Below are positions 52,301-61,752 of a stretch of DNA of 64,000 nucleotides, piece after piece. The translations under genes were made by a program, and so were the position numbers. The notes beneath the pieces are model-generated. The model searched no databases. It was given only the letters and a program-made list of their open reading frames with translations, and was not told the origin of the DNA. Position 1 is the stretch's first letter. Every line of letters begins with the position of its first letter. Location of the stretch: the IMG/VR virus record IMGVR_UViG_3300031553_000354, positions 1 through 64,000 of that record; one strand, 5' to 3'. This stretch comes from a virus.

Positions 52301-55300
52301 ATACGCCTTCAAACCGCCAGCCGTCCTGAAAAATATGGGCATCCGATGAAAGTTTTTGCATATCCATACAAAGGGATGTTAACTCCCATAGAGGGATTAA
52401 GATCGATTACTTGGGTTGACGCTGTCCTTCGCAAGGATCTTGCGAAGCGCGGCAGAATGTCAGTCATGTTGGGCCAAATTCAAAGGTTAACTAGGAATTT
52501 CCAGGCTATTCATTCGAAGTTAACCCCAGCTCAAACATTCCAGTTTTTTGAAACAGTTAAAACTTTTGTGGATAAAATAAATTCTATGGGTGGCATCAAA
52601 CTAAATTGGCAAATCAACAAAGGTATGCTTCAATTTATAGATGAAATAACTGGCAAAGAATGGCAAAAATTGGATGTCGGAAAGATTGAAAAAAATTGGT
52701 TGCAATTTTCTGACGGTGAATGGGTCAAATTCATGAAAGAATATTCTCAAAAAATCCGCCATATGATGATTTCATTTGGGATTAAATATTCCAGGCATGA
52801 TCCTCGCTTGCCTTATTGGACTCAAGGTCAAATCGAATCAATGTTATCAACTGAATGGGGTCGACGGTATCCCAAAAAATTAGTATTTGCTGATTTGTCT
52901 CGGGCTGAACAAAATTTATTCCGGGAAAGAATAGAAGTAGAAATGCATGAACAGTTATCAAAAAGTGAATTATCCAAATTTTTCACCAAAACGGAATTGG
53001 AGCGTTGGAAATCGGGAACGTTAATGAAAGGCCATCTTTCTTTGATTCAGCTCTTTGGTGGTTCTTGGGGAATATTGGAAGTTACTCCAGCATCAAGAGC
53101 ATATGAAGCTGGGGAATTATATGCTAAAGGTGCAGATATAAAAGTTCCCCGATTGGATGAACTAGTTGTGTCGGGGCCAATAGCCCAGAGAATCGCGCGC
53201 ACATTTACGGGCGAACAGCGCGATATGATGAACTATATGTCAAATATCCAACCGCTTTTGAGATATGGAGTTTTGCCGGAATCTCATTATCCAATCATAA
53301 AAGCTTCAGAAATAAAACTTGATCCCATAACTACTCATTTAGGATTTAGAGAAGAAATCGGCATAATAGAAGATAAATCATTTAGAATTAAATGTGTTGA
53401 AACTGGTGAAATTTTTAATTCTCTTGAGGAAGTTCCGGATCGTTATTTGAAACAATATACATTAAGACCTATGGGAATGAACGCTTACATGCATCCTAAA
53501 ACTTTAGAAACGATGTATGGACAGCAACCATCCATAGTAGAATTCAATATAGGAAAAAAGAAAATTTATCTTCCTAGGCCGGCATTATCATTTATTAGGG
53601 GAGCTCCGGCAAAGGTCACGAAAAGTGGTGATCCCTATACCATAGTTGGAAAAGAGATTCAAACGTTTAAAAACCTATTAGTTGAAGCCGCAGATTACGA
53701 GAAGATTAAGGGGGATGAGGCTAAACGCCTATTTGAAAGAAAGTTCTTTTCAAGAGTTGAAGATTATAAAAATATGATATTAACAGATAAAGCCGCATAT
53801 ATAAAAATGACCCAACCAACGATTCCTGGAGTTCAAGGCAAGATTTCCATGGCATTTGCCCCAGGAATGGCTAAATCACTGGGACTGCCACAAGATATGT
53901 TTAGTCATATAACTACAGGATTTGGAGTGCAAGGGGTATCTGTAGAATCGATGGGCGAAGAATATTTTAGTAAAGCCATGGATGCCCATCAGGTGAAAGA
54001 AGGAGTAAGTATTGGAAAATATAGGGGCGCCACTGGATCGATTTATCTGGATAAATTGGCATTTAGGGAAGCTCTTCTCGAAGGTAAAGAATTACTTGCA
54101 GGAACTATTATTAGAACTCCCGCAGAAAACCGATTCGCATTTTTTGATACGTTAGTCACTGTGAAGAAAGATCAAGCGGCTGGAATGCGACTCCAACTTA
54201 GAGAAGCGATTACAACTCATTATGATTATGATGGAGACATAGGGCGTTTAGTATTTGCAGATTTTTCTCCCCAGGAACAAGAGCAGGGTTTGAAAGATCT
54301 TATGAATAAACAACACATTGATCGAGAAACCCATGCTACATTAGCTAAAAGAATTAAAAAGCTTCAGGAAAATGTTCTTGAATATGAAACTGGCAAAGAC
54401 GCAGCAACCAAAAAACATATTGTCAAAGAACTTGAACAAATTCAAGAACTTGAAAAAACAATGAATGTCAATGTCTATGGTCAAGGTATTTGGGTAAGGG
54501 AAGCCAGACCAGCAGCAACTCCAAAAGAAATTAAATTGGGAATCGGCGATGAAATGAGATTTCGGAAAATGAATTTGCATCAATTTATGAAGGAATTGCC
54601 ATCTATTGATCTTCCAGAAAGATTAATCAAATTGCCCGGCGAAGAATTGAGGCAACATCTTTCTAATATGCTTACGAAAACTGCCACAGCTTACTCCTAT
54701 CGAAAAGCAATGACAATGCGGGCAGCTACTAAATTATTTGGCGGGAAATTAACTGAAAAATATTTGGATTTATATAATGAACTAGTTGGAAAAGTTACTG
54801 CATTCAAAAAAGTTCCATATGAAAAAGCAGAGCAAATTACTCGGGCATTGTTAGAACCAGAAGCTGGAGAATCAAAGAAAATTATGGGGGAAGTTTTAAA
54901 TAAGGATGCAGAACAGCTTTGGCCCCAATTTAAAGAATGGCATGCCGCATTGAATCGCAGCATGATGAGGAAAGAAGTTAATGACCTAATTAGTTCTGGA
55001 ATGAAACGCTCTCCAATTACTGGTGGACAATTGGCATTATGGGGCCCAAGTGTAGAACTTCCCGGAACAAAGAGTCGCGCGATTTTAGATTTTTGGGGCA
55101 AAGAAAAATTCCTCGATAGCTTTAAGCGGCATGGAAAAAAAGGCGGCCTTGCAATAGCATTGGCCGCTCTTGTTGCGCCAATTTTTTTGCCACATGATAA
55201 TTCATATGATAAAGAAGGATATCCGATAATACCGACCAGCTTCAATGTGGCCCAGCCGGTATTTCCAGCACCTATTCACGTAGTACCAAATGATCCAACA

Positions 55301-55426
55301 ACTTATCCCGTAAGGACATTTAAACCTCAGATTGTAGATCCGCTACTTATTAACTTTGGTTCTGACAATAATTTAACAACGAGACGAAATAGTGGTCGAT
55401 ATCCAAATAAGTTGAAAAATTACTGA
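49394..55426 (+). CDS. Giant protein: DEDDh exonuclease plus two-barrel RNA polymerase-like core
   Basis: A 2010-residue chain. Residues ~495-720 carry a DnaQ-type exonuclease: Asp503/Glu505 in FIDFET, Asp605 in AWNAGFD, His709 and Asp714 in MHEASID. At ~960-1030 GHPMKVFAYPYKGML and KRGRMSVMLGQI resemble the RNA polymerase beta-subunit barrel (lysines 986, 993). At ~1480-1640 GKISM, LGLPQDMF, RTPAENR (Arg1574) and HYDYDGDIG (Asp1611/1613/1615) follow the beta-prime order G-R-S, GLP, R-x-P-T-x-x-R, DFDGD, with near-normal spacing. This suggests a single-chain polymerase, perhaps packaged in the virion. The first ~490 and last ~350 residues are unassigned; the last has a hydrophobic LAIALAALVAPIF. 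Comparisons are by eye. Confidence 0.75.
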   Translation: MPIIYDSEEDQFHDRHGYLFPSVLLGGGFMAWKKYYGSPQLGRKFSPRAFIGFVKDLSPQDYMRKYLTRPDKPELPLQRRLVETAVEYEKSKSVVEFLTDADLKTIREIGKAIPTPIKAEEMEFKRQVIRRFNPATYDLVRTNLEKTQEVFNELLENVEESKHLQSVLKQQLERYRFRKSRLLIHSKFSEIINPEMLKSEAEQAVLMRQLQDTQKKQTQEARRLAQILQRESPETIVNLKIPKVLERVDPAIMIDERRARFQPAGKTISDTGVKLSYTGYKSFLQKLRRARVDSKAIAAIETIDPLLKQHLNELAHTKAQITYALRDNAFNLQAVIKLSIQVKEEGKREVVNLKIPLTRGGRLRINGTGYIPQRYKGIRPLIPEIERIESDIYESMIRNLNKRFKSEVWHKVMEGDVQGGERSINALIKEPIGERLIMESGRPAHDFIEQNIVQDARLGYLSQQFGNDEHIVLDRFKKMQKLKLLLLEGDGKLKLPNRYAFIDFETFGTKTNFLPHQVTVGIIENGAVVDWYTGKIDPRSININYTFPEVDLKLSFKGKTREQVIKEFTEMGQPISKVRRDLEDFLKKHAKGGKLPVAAWNAGFDVDRVMGQQFLGAKAYLGETWDPMDLQKAIDPDVQASVSLKSVGQSRKIFIPISSKKDLTLNKKIIELFKKDHNLMSILKDKDPGFHGKLMKAVSEKQIRNIVMHEASIDVLIANKVFQDITKDINLHSAVVMRDLNAMLLTYHRALTHSINPIDINHWTTRALGHNFLSLSPRQILQGKFTKFDVRDLAPLSRLGIDPTRPFYQQWASAHLITKDVPDLVTKTYKKIADKYGELFKSMDTLTIFNPLTAENAGLIDFQTADEMAIKTGTKVVRIPHTGKLKLIPELKEAFEQIKSAKTPRGREIVLSKLRQKMAKSYQKGFHFKEWLPGFTLLGEAEGFTFNTSTPMMSTIENIEYNNENKEIAIRLQTASRPEKYGHPMKVFAYPYKGMLTPIEGLRSITWVDAVLRKDLAKRGRMSVMLGQIQRLTRNFQAIHSKLTPAQTFQFFETVKTFVDKINSMGGIKLNWQINKGMLQFIDEITGKEWQKLDVGKIEKNWLQFSDGEWVKFMKEYSQKIRHMMISFGIKYSRHDPRLPYWTQGQIESMLSTEWGRRYPKKLVFADLSRAEQNLFRERIEVEMHEQLSKSELSKFFTKTELERWKSGTLMKGHLSLIQLFGGSWGILEVTPASRAYEAGELYAKGADIKVPRLDELVVSGPIAQRIARTFTGEQRDMMNYMSNIQPLLRYGVLPESHYPIIKASEIKLDPITTHLGFREEIGIIEDKSFRIKCVETGEIFNSLEEVPDRYLKQYTLRPMGMNAYMHPKTLETMYGQQPSIVEFNIGKKKIYLPRPALSFIRGAPAKVTKSGDPYTIVGKEIQTFKNLLVEAADYEKIKGDEAKRLFERKFFSRVEDYKNMILTDKAAYIKMTQPTIPGVQGKISMAFAPGMAKSLGLPQDMFSHITTGFGVQGVSVESMGEEYFSKAMDAHQVKEGVSIGKYRGATGSIYLDKLAFREALLEGKELLAGTIIRTPAENRFAFFDTLVTVKKDQAAGMRLQLREAITTHYDYDGDIGRLVFADFSPQEQEQGLKDLMNKQHIDRETHATLAKRIKKLQENVLEYETGKDAATKKHIVKELEQIQELEKTMNVNVYGQGIWVREARPAATPKEIKLGIGDEMRFRKMNLHQFMKELPSIDLPERLIKLPGEELRQHLSNMLTKTATAYSYRKAMTMRAATKLFGGKLTEKYLDLYNELVGKVTAFKKVPYEKAEQITRALLEPEAGESKKIMGEVLNKDAEQLWPQFKEWHAALNRSMMRKEVNDLISSGMKRSPITGGQLALWGPSVELPGTKSRAILDFWGKEKFLDSFKRHGKKGGLAIALAALVAPIFLPHDNSYDKEGYPIIPTSFNVAQPVFPAPIHVVPNDPTTYPVRTFKPQIVDPLLINFGSDNNLTTRRNSGRYPNKLKNY

Positions 55427-55449
55427 AAAAGATAAATAATAATATCACG

Positions 55450-55647
55450 ATGCTGTATCGCATACAAATTTCAGGAAAATTTACTAAACCCATTGATATT
55501 CAAGGACTTGAGAGCAATCTCGAATCCCTATTTAAAAATCTAACTGGAGAAAATGTAACCATTTTCAATAATAGTTCTCCCGCTCCTAAGAAAAACTGGA
55601 AAAACCCATCCCCCATTGGGATACAATTGAATCCATTGGGAAAATAA
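55450..55647 (+). CDS. Small protein, 65 aa, tail region
   Basis: MLYRIQISGKFTKPIDIQGL then a helix and NVTIFNNS, followed by a Pro/Lys tail. The pattern I-D-I, helix, N-x-x-I resembles the last ~45 residues of the giant protein at 42180 (AIDIKNFIQNVLQ, ANITVTKSQ), hinting at a shared small fold. Two bases separate it from the next gene. No strong ribosome site is seen (GATAAATAATAATATCACG). Function unknown. Confidence 0.5.
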   Translation: MLYRIQISGKFTKPIDIQGLESNLESLFKNLTGENVTIFNNSSPAPKKNWKNPSPIGIQLNPLGK

Positions 55648-55649
55648 TT

Positions 55650-58600
55650 ATGAAAACATATCATCCACTTGAATTTGCTCCTGGAGTACATGGCGGTTAT
55701 GATAACCCCGATGATGCTAGAGATATAGTTCAGCCCCTTCTTGACCTATTAAATTATTTGAATCGATGGTGCCAAGATCAAGGGATGAATCATATTATTA
55801 TTACCTCTGGAAAACGGGGGGCAGAATATAATGCTCGCATTGGAGGGAGTCTAACAAGTTATCACCTAACAGGACATGCAGCAGATATTGCAGTAATTGG
55901 GCGATATAATAGATGGGAACAAGCAATAATTTATAATTGGTTGCATACTTTATATACTAAACAGCTTGCCCAAGTTATATATCATGGCACTGGTGGCAAT
56001 TATCATCTGCATATAGGAATTCGCAAGGGATCTGAAGGAATGGGCCCGCTTTTGGAAACTGAAAGCAAAAGTGAAGGAATTATTGAAGAAAAAAAGCCTG
56101 GAACCAATCCTTGTAGCATTGTAAGTGATAATATCACGGGATATACTGAAATAATTGCAACTCAAATACCGCTTGATATTTATAAAACAAGCTATAAATT
56201 GCTTCAGGATGTTACTGAAGAAGAAAAAACTGATCCATTGCTTGCATTGGCGCAGAAGCCGGGATCATTTAAATTTGGAACCATCTGGGTGACTGTGCCT
56301 CCTACATCAATTGCTTTTACCGAACAAAACAACATTGTTGGAATTCCAACTCTTCGCACCAAGGGCAACGTATATTGGAGAACCGGCACCAATTCAATAA
56401 ACATAGATCTTGAATTTTTATTTCCAGGACTGATTCAGATTAATGATGAATTGAGACACATAGTCGCCCAAATTAAAAGGTGTCCATTTTTACCTTTCGA
56501 AAATTATTATTTGCATTCATTAATATTTCCAGAATTAAAATCTGCTGAGCCCCAACCAGATATTCCATACGAATTTACCACGGAAGAAAAACCGCAATAT
56601 GAAAAACAAACTGGCACCCAAGATAGACTTCAGCAGCAGCAATGGCGATTGAAGAACAAAAAGATCATGGATATAGTCAAATCCGGTGATGAAAAAAGCT
56701 TGAAAGAATTTATTGAAAATGGCAAAAAACATGGATATTTTACTCAAGATACTGAATCCCAAGAAGATAGAAAAAGAAGGACCGAACAGCTCGAAAAGCT
56801 TCAAGAATGGATGAAAAAATATAGGCATATTGACGTAGATGATACTAGTGGATTGAGCTATAGAGATCAACAAATGATAGCAGCGATACGGTCAATATCG
56901 ATTTCTTCCGTTCCGGGATTTCCCAAAACCCTTCAAATGAATTGTTCCTGCGATATTTTTAATTATTTTCCTTATACATCTGCATTTAGTTTTATAGAAG
57001 ATGAAACAAAAAAAGACACTCCAGTTTTCAATATTTCCAAAAGCGCCCTGTTTGGGAAATATTACAAAGGAATGCTTACCAGGAATAATGCGCAAGAATT
57101 TAAAACCGCATTTGAATCGACAACGAAATTGGAAGCAGTTGGGTCTGATGAGCGCATGGATTATCTGTATTTAAGATATATTTATTCTGAGGAAATAAAA
57201 AATCGATCAATATTGGCCCAGAGAGCAATATTAGAATATATACAGGCGATTAAAAATTTCGGAGAAAGCTATGAGGCAGCCCCGGCCGCAGAATTATATC
57301 AAAATCTTTTTATATTTCTTACGCATCCCAGCTTCGGGGGCTGGCAAAATTTGGCTGATGTGCCCGGGAATGTGGTAGATGCTGTAAAAGAATTAGGAGA
57401 AGATGCCGTAATTGCAGGAAAAAGTATTATTGCTGTAATAAAATTTTATCAAGATTCCTTTGGAGAATATTTACTTGGAATAAGCGCGAACGATGAAATA
57501 TATGTCATAGGTACCAGAAAAGGAAGAGAATATTTCCTTCCGCTTAAAGATGCAGTTAGAAATCCTCAATATCGGGCGAAATTATTATCTTATATTAAAG
57601 AATATTCAGTTAAAATCAGTTCGTTACAATATAATCAGCGGGATTTAAAATTTGGAGATCAGGATTCTCAGATAGTTGGAATTTCGGCATCAACGCAAAC
57701 GAAGCTTGTGCCCATGAATATATTGGCATTTACAAAGCCTACTTTTCAACATCTCGGAAATTCAGAATGGGTCGTCACATTGACAATTGAAACATCAAGT
57801 CCAAATTTGATAAGAGAACTCCGCATGATGACCGAACGGCTTAATCAAACTGCATTATCACAGATTGCAGTATTGCCGGAAATTCGGGATTATGCAGATC
57901 TTTCTGCGCAAATTGTTGAAGGTCCATTTTTCAAACTTCTAGGAATAGAAAATGTAATTCCTGGCAATTTTAGATATTCGACGGTGGAAGGAAAGCCGGG
58001 CATATTTCATATTCAAATCGATTTTGTACAATCTGATTTGCAATTGAAAACATATGAAGCGCTTCAAGTTCCAGCATATTTCCCATCTGATTTTATTAAG
58101 CATTTTATTAAGCTGATTCCAACTTCAGTGCTTAATCATATTTCTTCAAAGCTTGAAACTGATTGGGATAATTACCACATGGTTCACGAATATAAAGTTG
58201 GTATTCGTCCCTTATCTCAAGCATTAGAAAGTTATCCAAGATGGTCCAAATTTTTATTTTACCTGTGTAAACCGATTCCAAAATCTTTATGTTCAGAATC
58301 AATTCCGGTATATAAATTTATTCTTAATAATATAGATTCTGAATTGCTTGCGAAAAAACAAGAAGAAGATTTATTTAAATGGGATTATAAAGATATTCTT
58401 GCTTATGCTGGTACATATTTTGTTGCAAAATTCAAAGAAGGCCCAGGTCCCATCGCAGACATAAAGGCTCATTCAAGCGCATTGGCGGCAAAATTCACAT
58501 TTACAAATTTGCTCAATACTACAATATTTGCAGCATATAAAGGGGCCGTTGGGCGCCAATTAAAAGCAATATTAAATGAAGCTTTAAATAAAGAAAATGT

Positions 58601-61600
58601 TCCACCTCAATTAGAAATTGATTCAACAGAAAACGGTCAAAGGCTTCTTGAACTATTGCGAGAATATCAAAACCGGCTTCATATTAGGAATTCGACGTAT
58701 CCAGATCTAGAACTCCCAGTTGTTGCAGATTCTCCCGATTTTTGGTTTTTCCGAGAGCCATTATATAATGACACCATTCAAGAATTTGCCAATGCCATAG
58801 TCGATATACATGAAGATACAGCTCTTGAATTAGCAGAACTGAATTCTGCTAATAAACGTGGAAAAGCAACGATGCATTCGGCTAAATTAAGACAAATAGC
58901 TAAAGAAGCTAAAGTCGGAGAAATTTTAGTTTCACAAAGACTTAAAAAAGTCCTACTGGACTATTTGGGAGACGCGAATGAAGACTTGCAATTCAATATG
59001 GAACGATCTAAAGATCTTAAAGAAAATGCAAATCTTATGATGGAAATAAAAAAGAGCGAATCCCAAAAATATTTAGGACGGGCGGATGAAGCAACGCTAC
59101 GGAGCAGATTGGCAAGAATCGAAGACGATATGAGATATTATGATGAATCAATAGGTGTTATCAATATAAAAGAATTGGATGATGTAGATTTCAATAATCC
59201 GGGTGATTTGTTGGATGTGGCAACAACTTTGGCAAAAACCTGGGGCATTTATACTCCAAGAGATGCTCAGCTTGAACGACAGATGCTTCAAGACGCTATG
59301 AAACTTGATGAAAATAAAACCTTAAGACTAGGGCGAGCATTCCCAACCTTTAAATTATATTTCATAGAAAAAGATAAAGAAGAATGGTTACTATTCGATG
59401 ATTTTTATGGATATGATGCAGTGAAGGAAATTCAAATTAGAAAGACCCGAAAATCTCCGATTCACACTGCGATAGTTACGTTGTCGAATATCACAAATGT
59501 GCTTCAAGATATTCATGCCCCAAGGAGTGAAAATATTTCAAAATCAGAAACTGCGGAAGAACAGCCAAATGTTGATTCTATGATGCTTCAAGAAGGCTGT
59601 GAAATCATGATCAAAATGGGTTATGAAAATGATTCCAACAAATTAAAAATTGTGTTTCAAGGATCTATCGTGAGCATACAGCCCGGCCCGGAACTGCAAT
59701 TTATTGCACAAGGATGGGGTGCGGAGCTTGCTCAGCCAATTCAGAATTTCAGTGTTGGAAAATGGAGCACAATAAGAGACTTCGGAGATGTATCAACCGC
59801 AATCTTAAATAAAGTTTCTGGATTAAGACATTTTGGAACAACGTATAATTTAGTGGAAATATTTGATGATTTGCCAAATGTTCAATATAATTCTGATCAT
59901 CGGGAAACATATGTTGGTAGATTGAAGAATTGGTCACTTCAAGGATTGGGATTAAATCCACTGCTTGATCATAGAGACGATAATATTTGGCTGCCATATC
60001 ATACTCCTCCGACAATTTGGCCGCTGGTCCACATCATAGAGGGAAAAGGATTTGCATTTGATTGGAGAGTATATAATAAAACTGGTTGGGAGGCACTTGA
60101 TGAGGTATTAAAGTACATGCCAGGATATATTATGAAAATTTTGCCTTATAATGAAGAGAATTTGCAATCTGCCAGATGCACATTATATATAGGTCCAAGA
60201 GATGGTTATTATATGGCAACGGATGATTCAGAAATTGTCGAAAGAACATCGGAACATGATAAATATCAAGAAGGAAGAAATAGATGGTATATACGTATTA
60301 AGGGCGTGAAAGCCCCAACAAAGCAGGAATTAATAATCAAATTAAAAAAGTTTAATGTAGATTATGAAGGCAGTGTACTTTTTAAAAAATTTGTGGATCG
60401 AAATATTGTTTGCCAAAATGGCGAATGTAGTTTGATGAAAGCAACTCCATTTAATCCGATAGTTGCTTATTGGAGCGAAGCACTACTTGGGGGAGGAGAA
60501 GAATGCCCCAGGATCAATCAGGCCTATTTTGCAAGAGAATATTTTGATATTTTACAAGGATCTGGAATAATGCGTGGCATTATGATATATGACGCTTATG
60601 ACAAACTTCATTTCGGAGATTTTAAAAGAGTCTATGGCAAAGCTAGCCTTTTTGAACGAATGACTGAAGGAGTAGAAAGATTTACCTATGGGAAAGATGA
60701 TAATCCTAAAAGGTTGGCTGGAAAACATGGTTGGAAGCGCGCATGCAAAACTCATTTTATTGATAGTTATCATCATATAATTGAAAATAATATGAAAGCT
60801 TCGCGCGAAAATATGTACAATAAAGTTCATTTAATTTATCCAAAGGGCGAACCTCAGATGGCAGCATTTGAAACGCAATTTTCAGCTGGAGATTTATCTG
60901 AATTCGAAATGCTTGCGGATGATAACATAAAGCCTGATATGATAAGAACCCATAAACTATTTTTTACAAACATAGACGTTGATCGAACAAGAAATTTTGT
61001 GGATTCAATCAAAGCCATTCTTAAAGGCATCGGAGAAACCGTTGGACTTAATAGTCGCGGTAATTTTCCTGATATTCCGCCATATGCTGTAGTTGCGAAT
61101 ACAATACTCGCTGAAGATCTTAAAGATATGTATGACGGAGAAATTATCATATTACTCGATCCAAATATTGATGTACATGATGCCGTTTATATATATGATG
61201 ATGTAAATGAAATTTATGGCCCAGTTGGGGTGAAAGAAGTTTACCATTACTTTTCCATGGAGCATGGGGCTTATACTGTGATTGTGCCGGATCTTATGTC
61301 ATATCCCAGCAATCTAGAACAAACTGTTGAATTGGGCTATGCTTCAGCATTATATGCCGCATTAGTTAAAATAGTTCTTGGTGGAATCATATTTGGCGGA
61401 GGGGCTTCACTTCTTGCTGGACAATTACTTGGACCATGGACTGGAATAGGAGTTGCAGGGTTTACTGCAACTTTTACATATAAATTAGCTTCATCCATAG
61501 GTTCTGGTGGGATAAATAAACTTATGGGAAGAGAAGGATCGGAATTTGTGCCAATATGGAGAAAAGGTGCCCCATTTCTTGCGGGAATGGATGGATACAG

Positions 61601-61748
61601 AAAAGATGATCTTGTGGTTCATTATATGGATAAAATTACTCGAATAAGTGGAACATTTAAACAATTGAGTGCAAGTTTGATGGGATTAAGGGATAAGCCG
61701 GAAGGCACCCAAATGCCATTGCCGCTTCTTGACTATAGGAGGGAATAA
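55650..61748 (+). CDS. Baseplate hub-type giant protein with N-terminal M15 peptidase
   Basis: A 2032-residue protein. The N-terminal ~125 residues are an M15-type D-Ala-D-Ala peptidase: TSYHLTGHAADIA matches S-x-H-x-x-G-x-A-x-D (His72, Asp79) and YHLHIG gives His121, the zinc set. Around residue 1310 LQEGCEIMIKMGYEND and FQGSIVSIQPGPE resemble tail-hub proteins of the gp27/gpD type. Near residues 1897-1950 there are Gly-rich hydrophobic segments (KIVLGGIIFGGGASLLAG). The likely role is a tail-tip hub that also digests the cell-wall peptide. The rest is unassigned. It ends just before the spike gene. Confidence 0.75.
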   Translation: MKTYHPLEFAPGVHGGYDNPDDARDIVQPLLDLLNYLNRWCQDQGMNHIIITSGKRGAEYNARIGGSLTSYHLTGHAADIAVIGRYNRWEQAIIYNWLHTLYTKQLAQVIYHGTGGNYHLHIGIRKGSEGMGPLLETESKSEGIIEEKKPGTNPCSIVSDNITGYTEIIATQIPLDIYKTSYKLLQDVTEEEKTDPLLALAQKPGSFKFGTIWVTVPPTSIAFTEQNNIVGIPTLRTKGNVYWRTGTNSINIDLEFLFPGLIQINDELRHIVAQIKRCPFLPFENYYLHSLIFPELKSAEPQPDIPYEFTTEEKPQYEKQTGTQDRLQQQQWRLKNKKIMDIVKSGDEKSLKEFIENGKKHGYFTQDTESQEDRKRRTEQLEKLQEWMKKYRHIDVDDTSGLSYRDQQMIAAIRSISISSVPGFPKTLQMNCSCDIFNYFPYTSAFSFIEDETKKDTPVFNISKSALFGKYYKGMLTRNNAQEFKTAFESTTKLEAVGSDERMDYLYLRYIYSEEIKNRSILAQRAILEYIQAIKNFGESYEAAPAAELYQNLFIFLTHPSFGGWQNLADVPGNVVDAVKELGEDAVIAGKSIIAVIKFYQDSFGEYLLGISANDEIYVIGTRKGREYFLPLKDAVRNPQYRAKLLSYIKEYSVKISSLQYNQRDLKFGDQDSQIVGISASTQTKLVPMNILAFTKPTFQHLGNSEWVVTLTIETSSPNLIRELRMMTERLNQTALSQIAVLPEIRDYADLSAQIVEGPFFKLLGIENVIPGNFRYSTVEGKPGIFHIQIDFVQSDLQLKTYEALQVPAYFPSDFIKHFIKLIPTSVLNHISSKLETDWDNYHMVHEYKVGIRPLSQALESYPRWSKFLFYLCKPIPKSLCSESIPVYKFILNNIDSELLAKKQEEDLFKWDYKDILAYAGTYFVAKFKEGPGPIADIKAHSSALAAKFTFTNLLNTTIFAAYKGAVGRQLKAILNEALNKENVPPQLEIDSTENGQRLLELLREYQNRLHIRNSTYPDLELPVVADSPDFWFFREPLYNDTIQEFANAIVDIHEDTALELAELNSANKRGKATMHSAKLRQIAKEAKVGEILVSQRLKKVLLDYLGDANEDLQFNMERSKDLKENANLMMEIKKSESQKYLGRADEATLRSRLARIEDDMRYYDESIGVINIKELDDVDFNNPGDLLDVATTLAKTWGIYTPRDAQLERQMLQDAMKLDENKTLRLGRAFPTFKLYFIEKDKEEWLLFDDFYGYDAVKEIQIRKTRKSPIHTAIVTLSNITNVLQDIHAPRSENISKSETAEEQPNVDSMMLQEGCEIMIKMGYENDSNKLKIVFQGSIVSIQPGPELQFIAQGWGAELAQPIQNFSVGKWSTIRDFGDVSTAILNKVSGLRHFGTTYNLVEIFDDLPNVQYNSDHRETYVGRLKNWSLQGLGLNPLLDHRDDNIWLPYHTPPTIWPLVHIIEGKGFAFDWRVYNKTGWEALDEVLKYMPGYIMKILPYNEENLQSARCTLYIGPRDGYYMATDDSEIVERTSEHDKYQEGRNRWYIRIKGVKAPTKQELIIKLKKFNVDYEGSVLFKKFVDRNIVCQNGECSLMKATPFNPIVAYWSEALLGGGEECPRINQAYFAREYFDILQGSGIMRGIMIYDAYDKLHFGDFKRVYGKASLFERMTEGVERFTYGKDDNPKRLAGKHGWKRACKTHFIDSYHHIIENNMKASRENMYNKVHLIYPKGEPQMAAFETQFSAGDLSEFEMLADDNIKPDMIRTHKLFFTNIDVDRTRNFVDSIKAILKGIGETVGLNSRGNFPDIPPYAVVANTILAEDLKDMYDGEIIILLDPNIDVHDAVYIYDDVNEIYGPVGVKEVYHYFSMEHGAYTVIVPDLMSYPSNLEQTVELGYASALYAALVKIVLGGIIFGGGASLLAGQLLGPWTGIGVAGFTATFTYKLASSIGSGGINKLMGREGSEFVPIWRKGAPFLAGMDGYRKDDLVVHYMDKITRISGTFKQLSASLMGLRDKPEGTQMPLPLLDYRRE

Positions 61749-61752
61749 TCAT

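Noticed and set aside
54697-55245. Long minus-strand frame (182 codons) opposite the 3' end of the polymerase-like gene; similar minus-strand frames at 36916-37371 and 23495-23917
   Set aside because: They are shadows of strong + strand genes with no ribosome site and low-complexity translations. No minus-strand gene is supported in the window.
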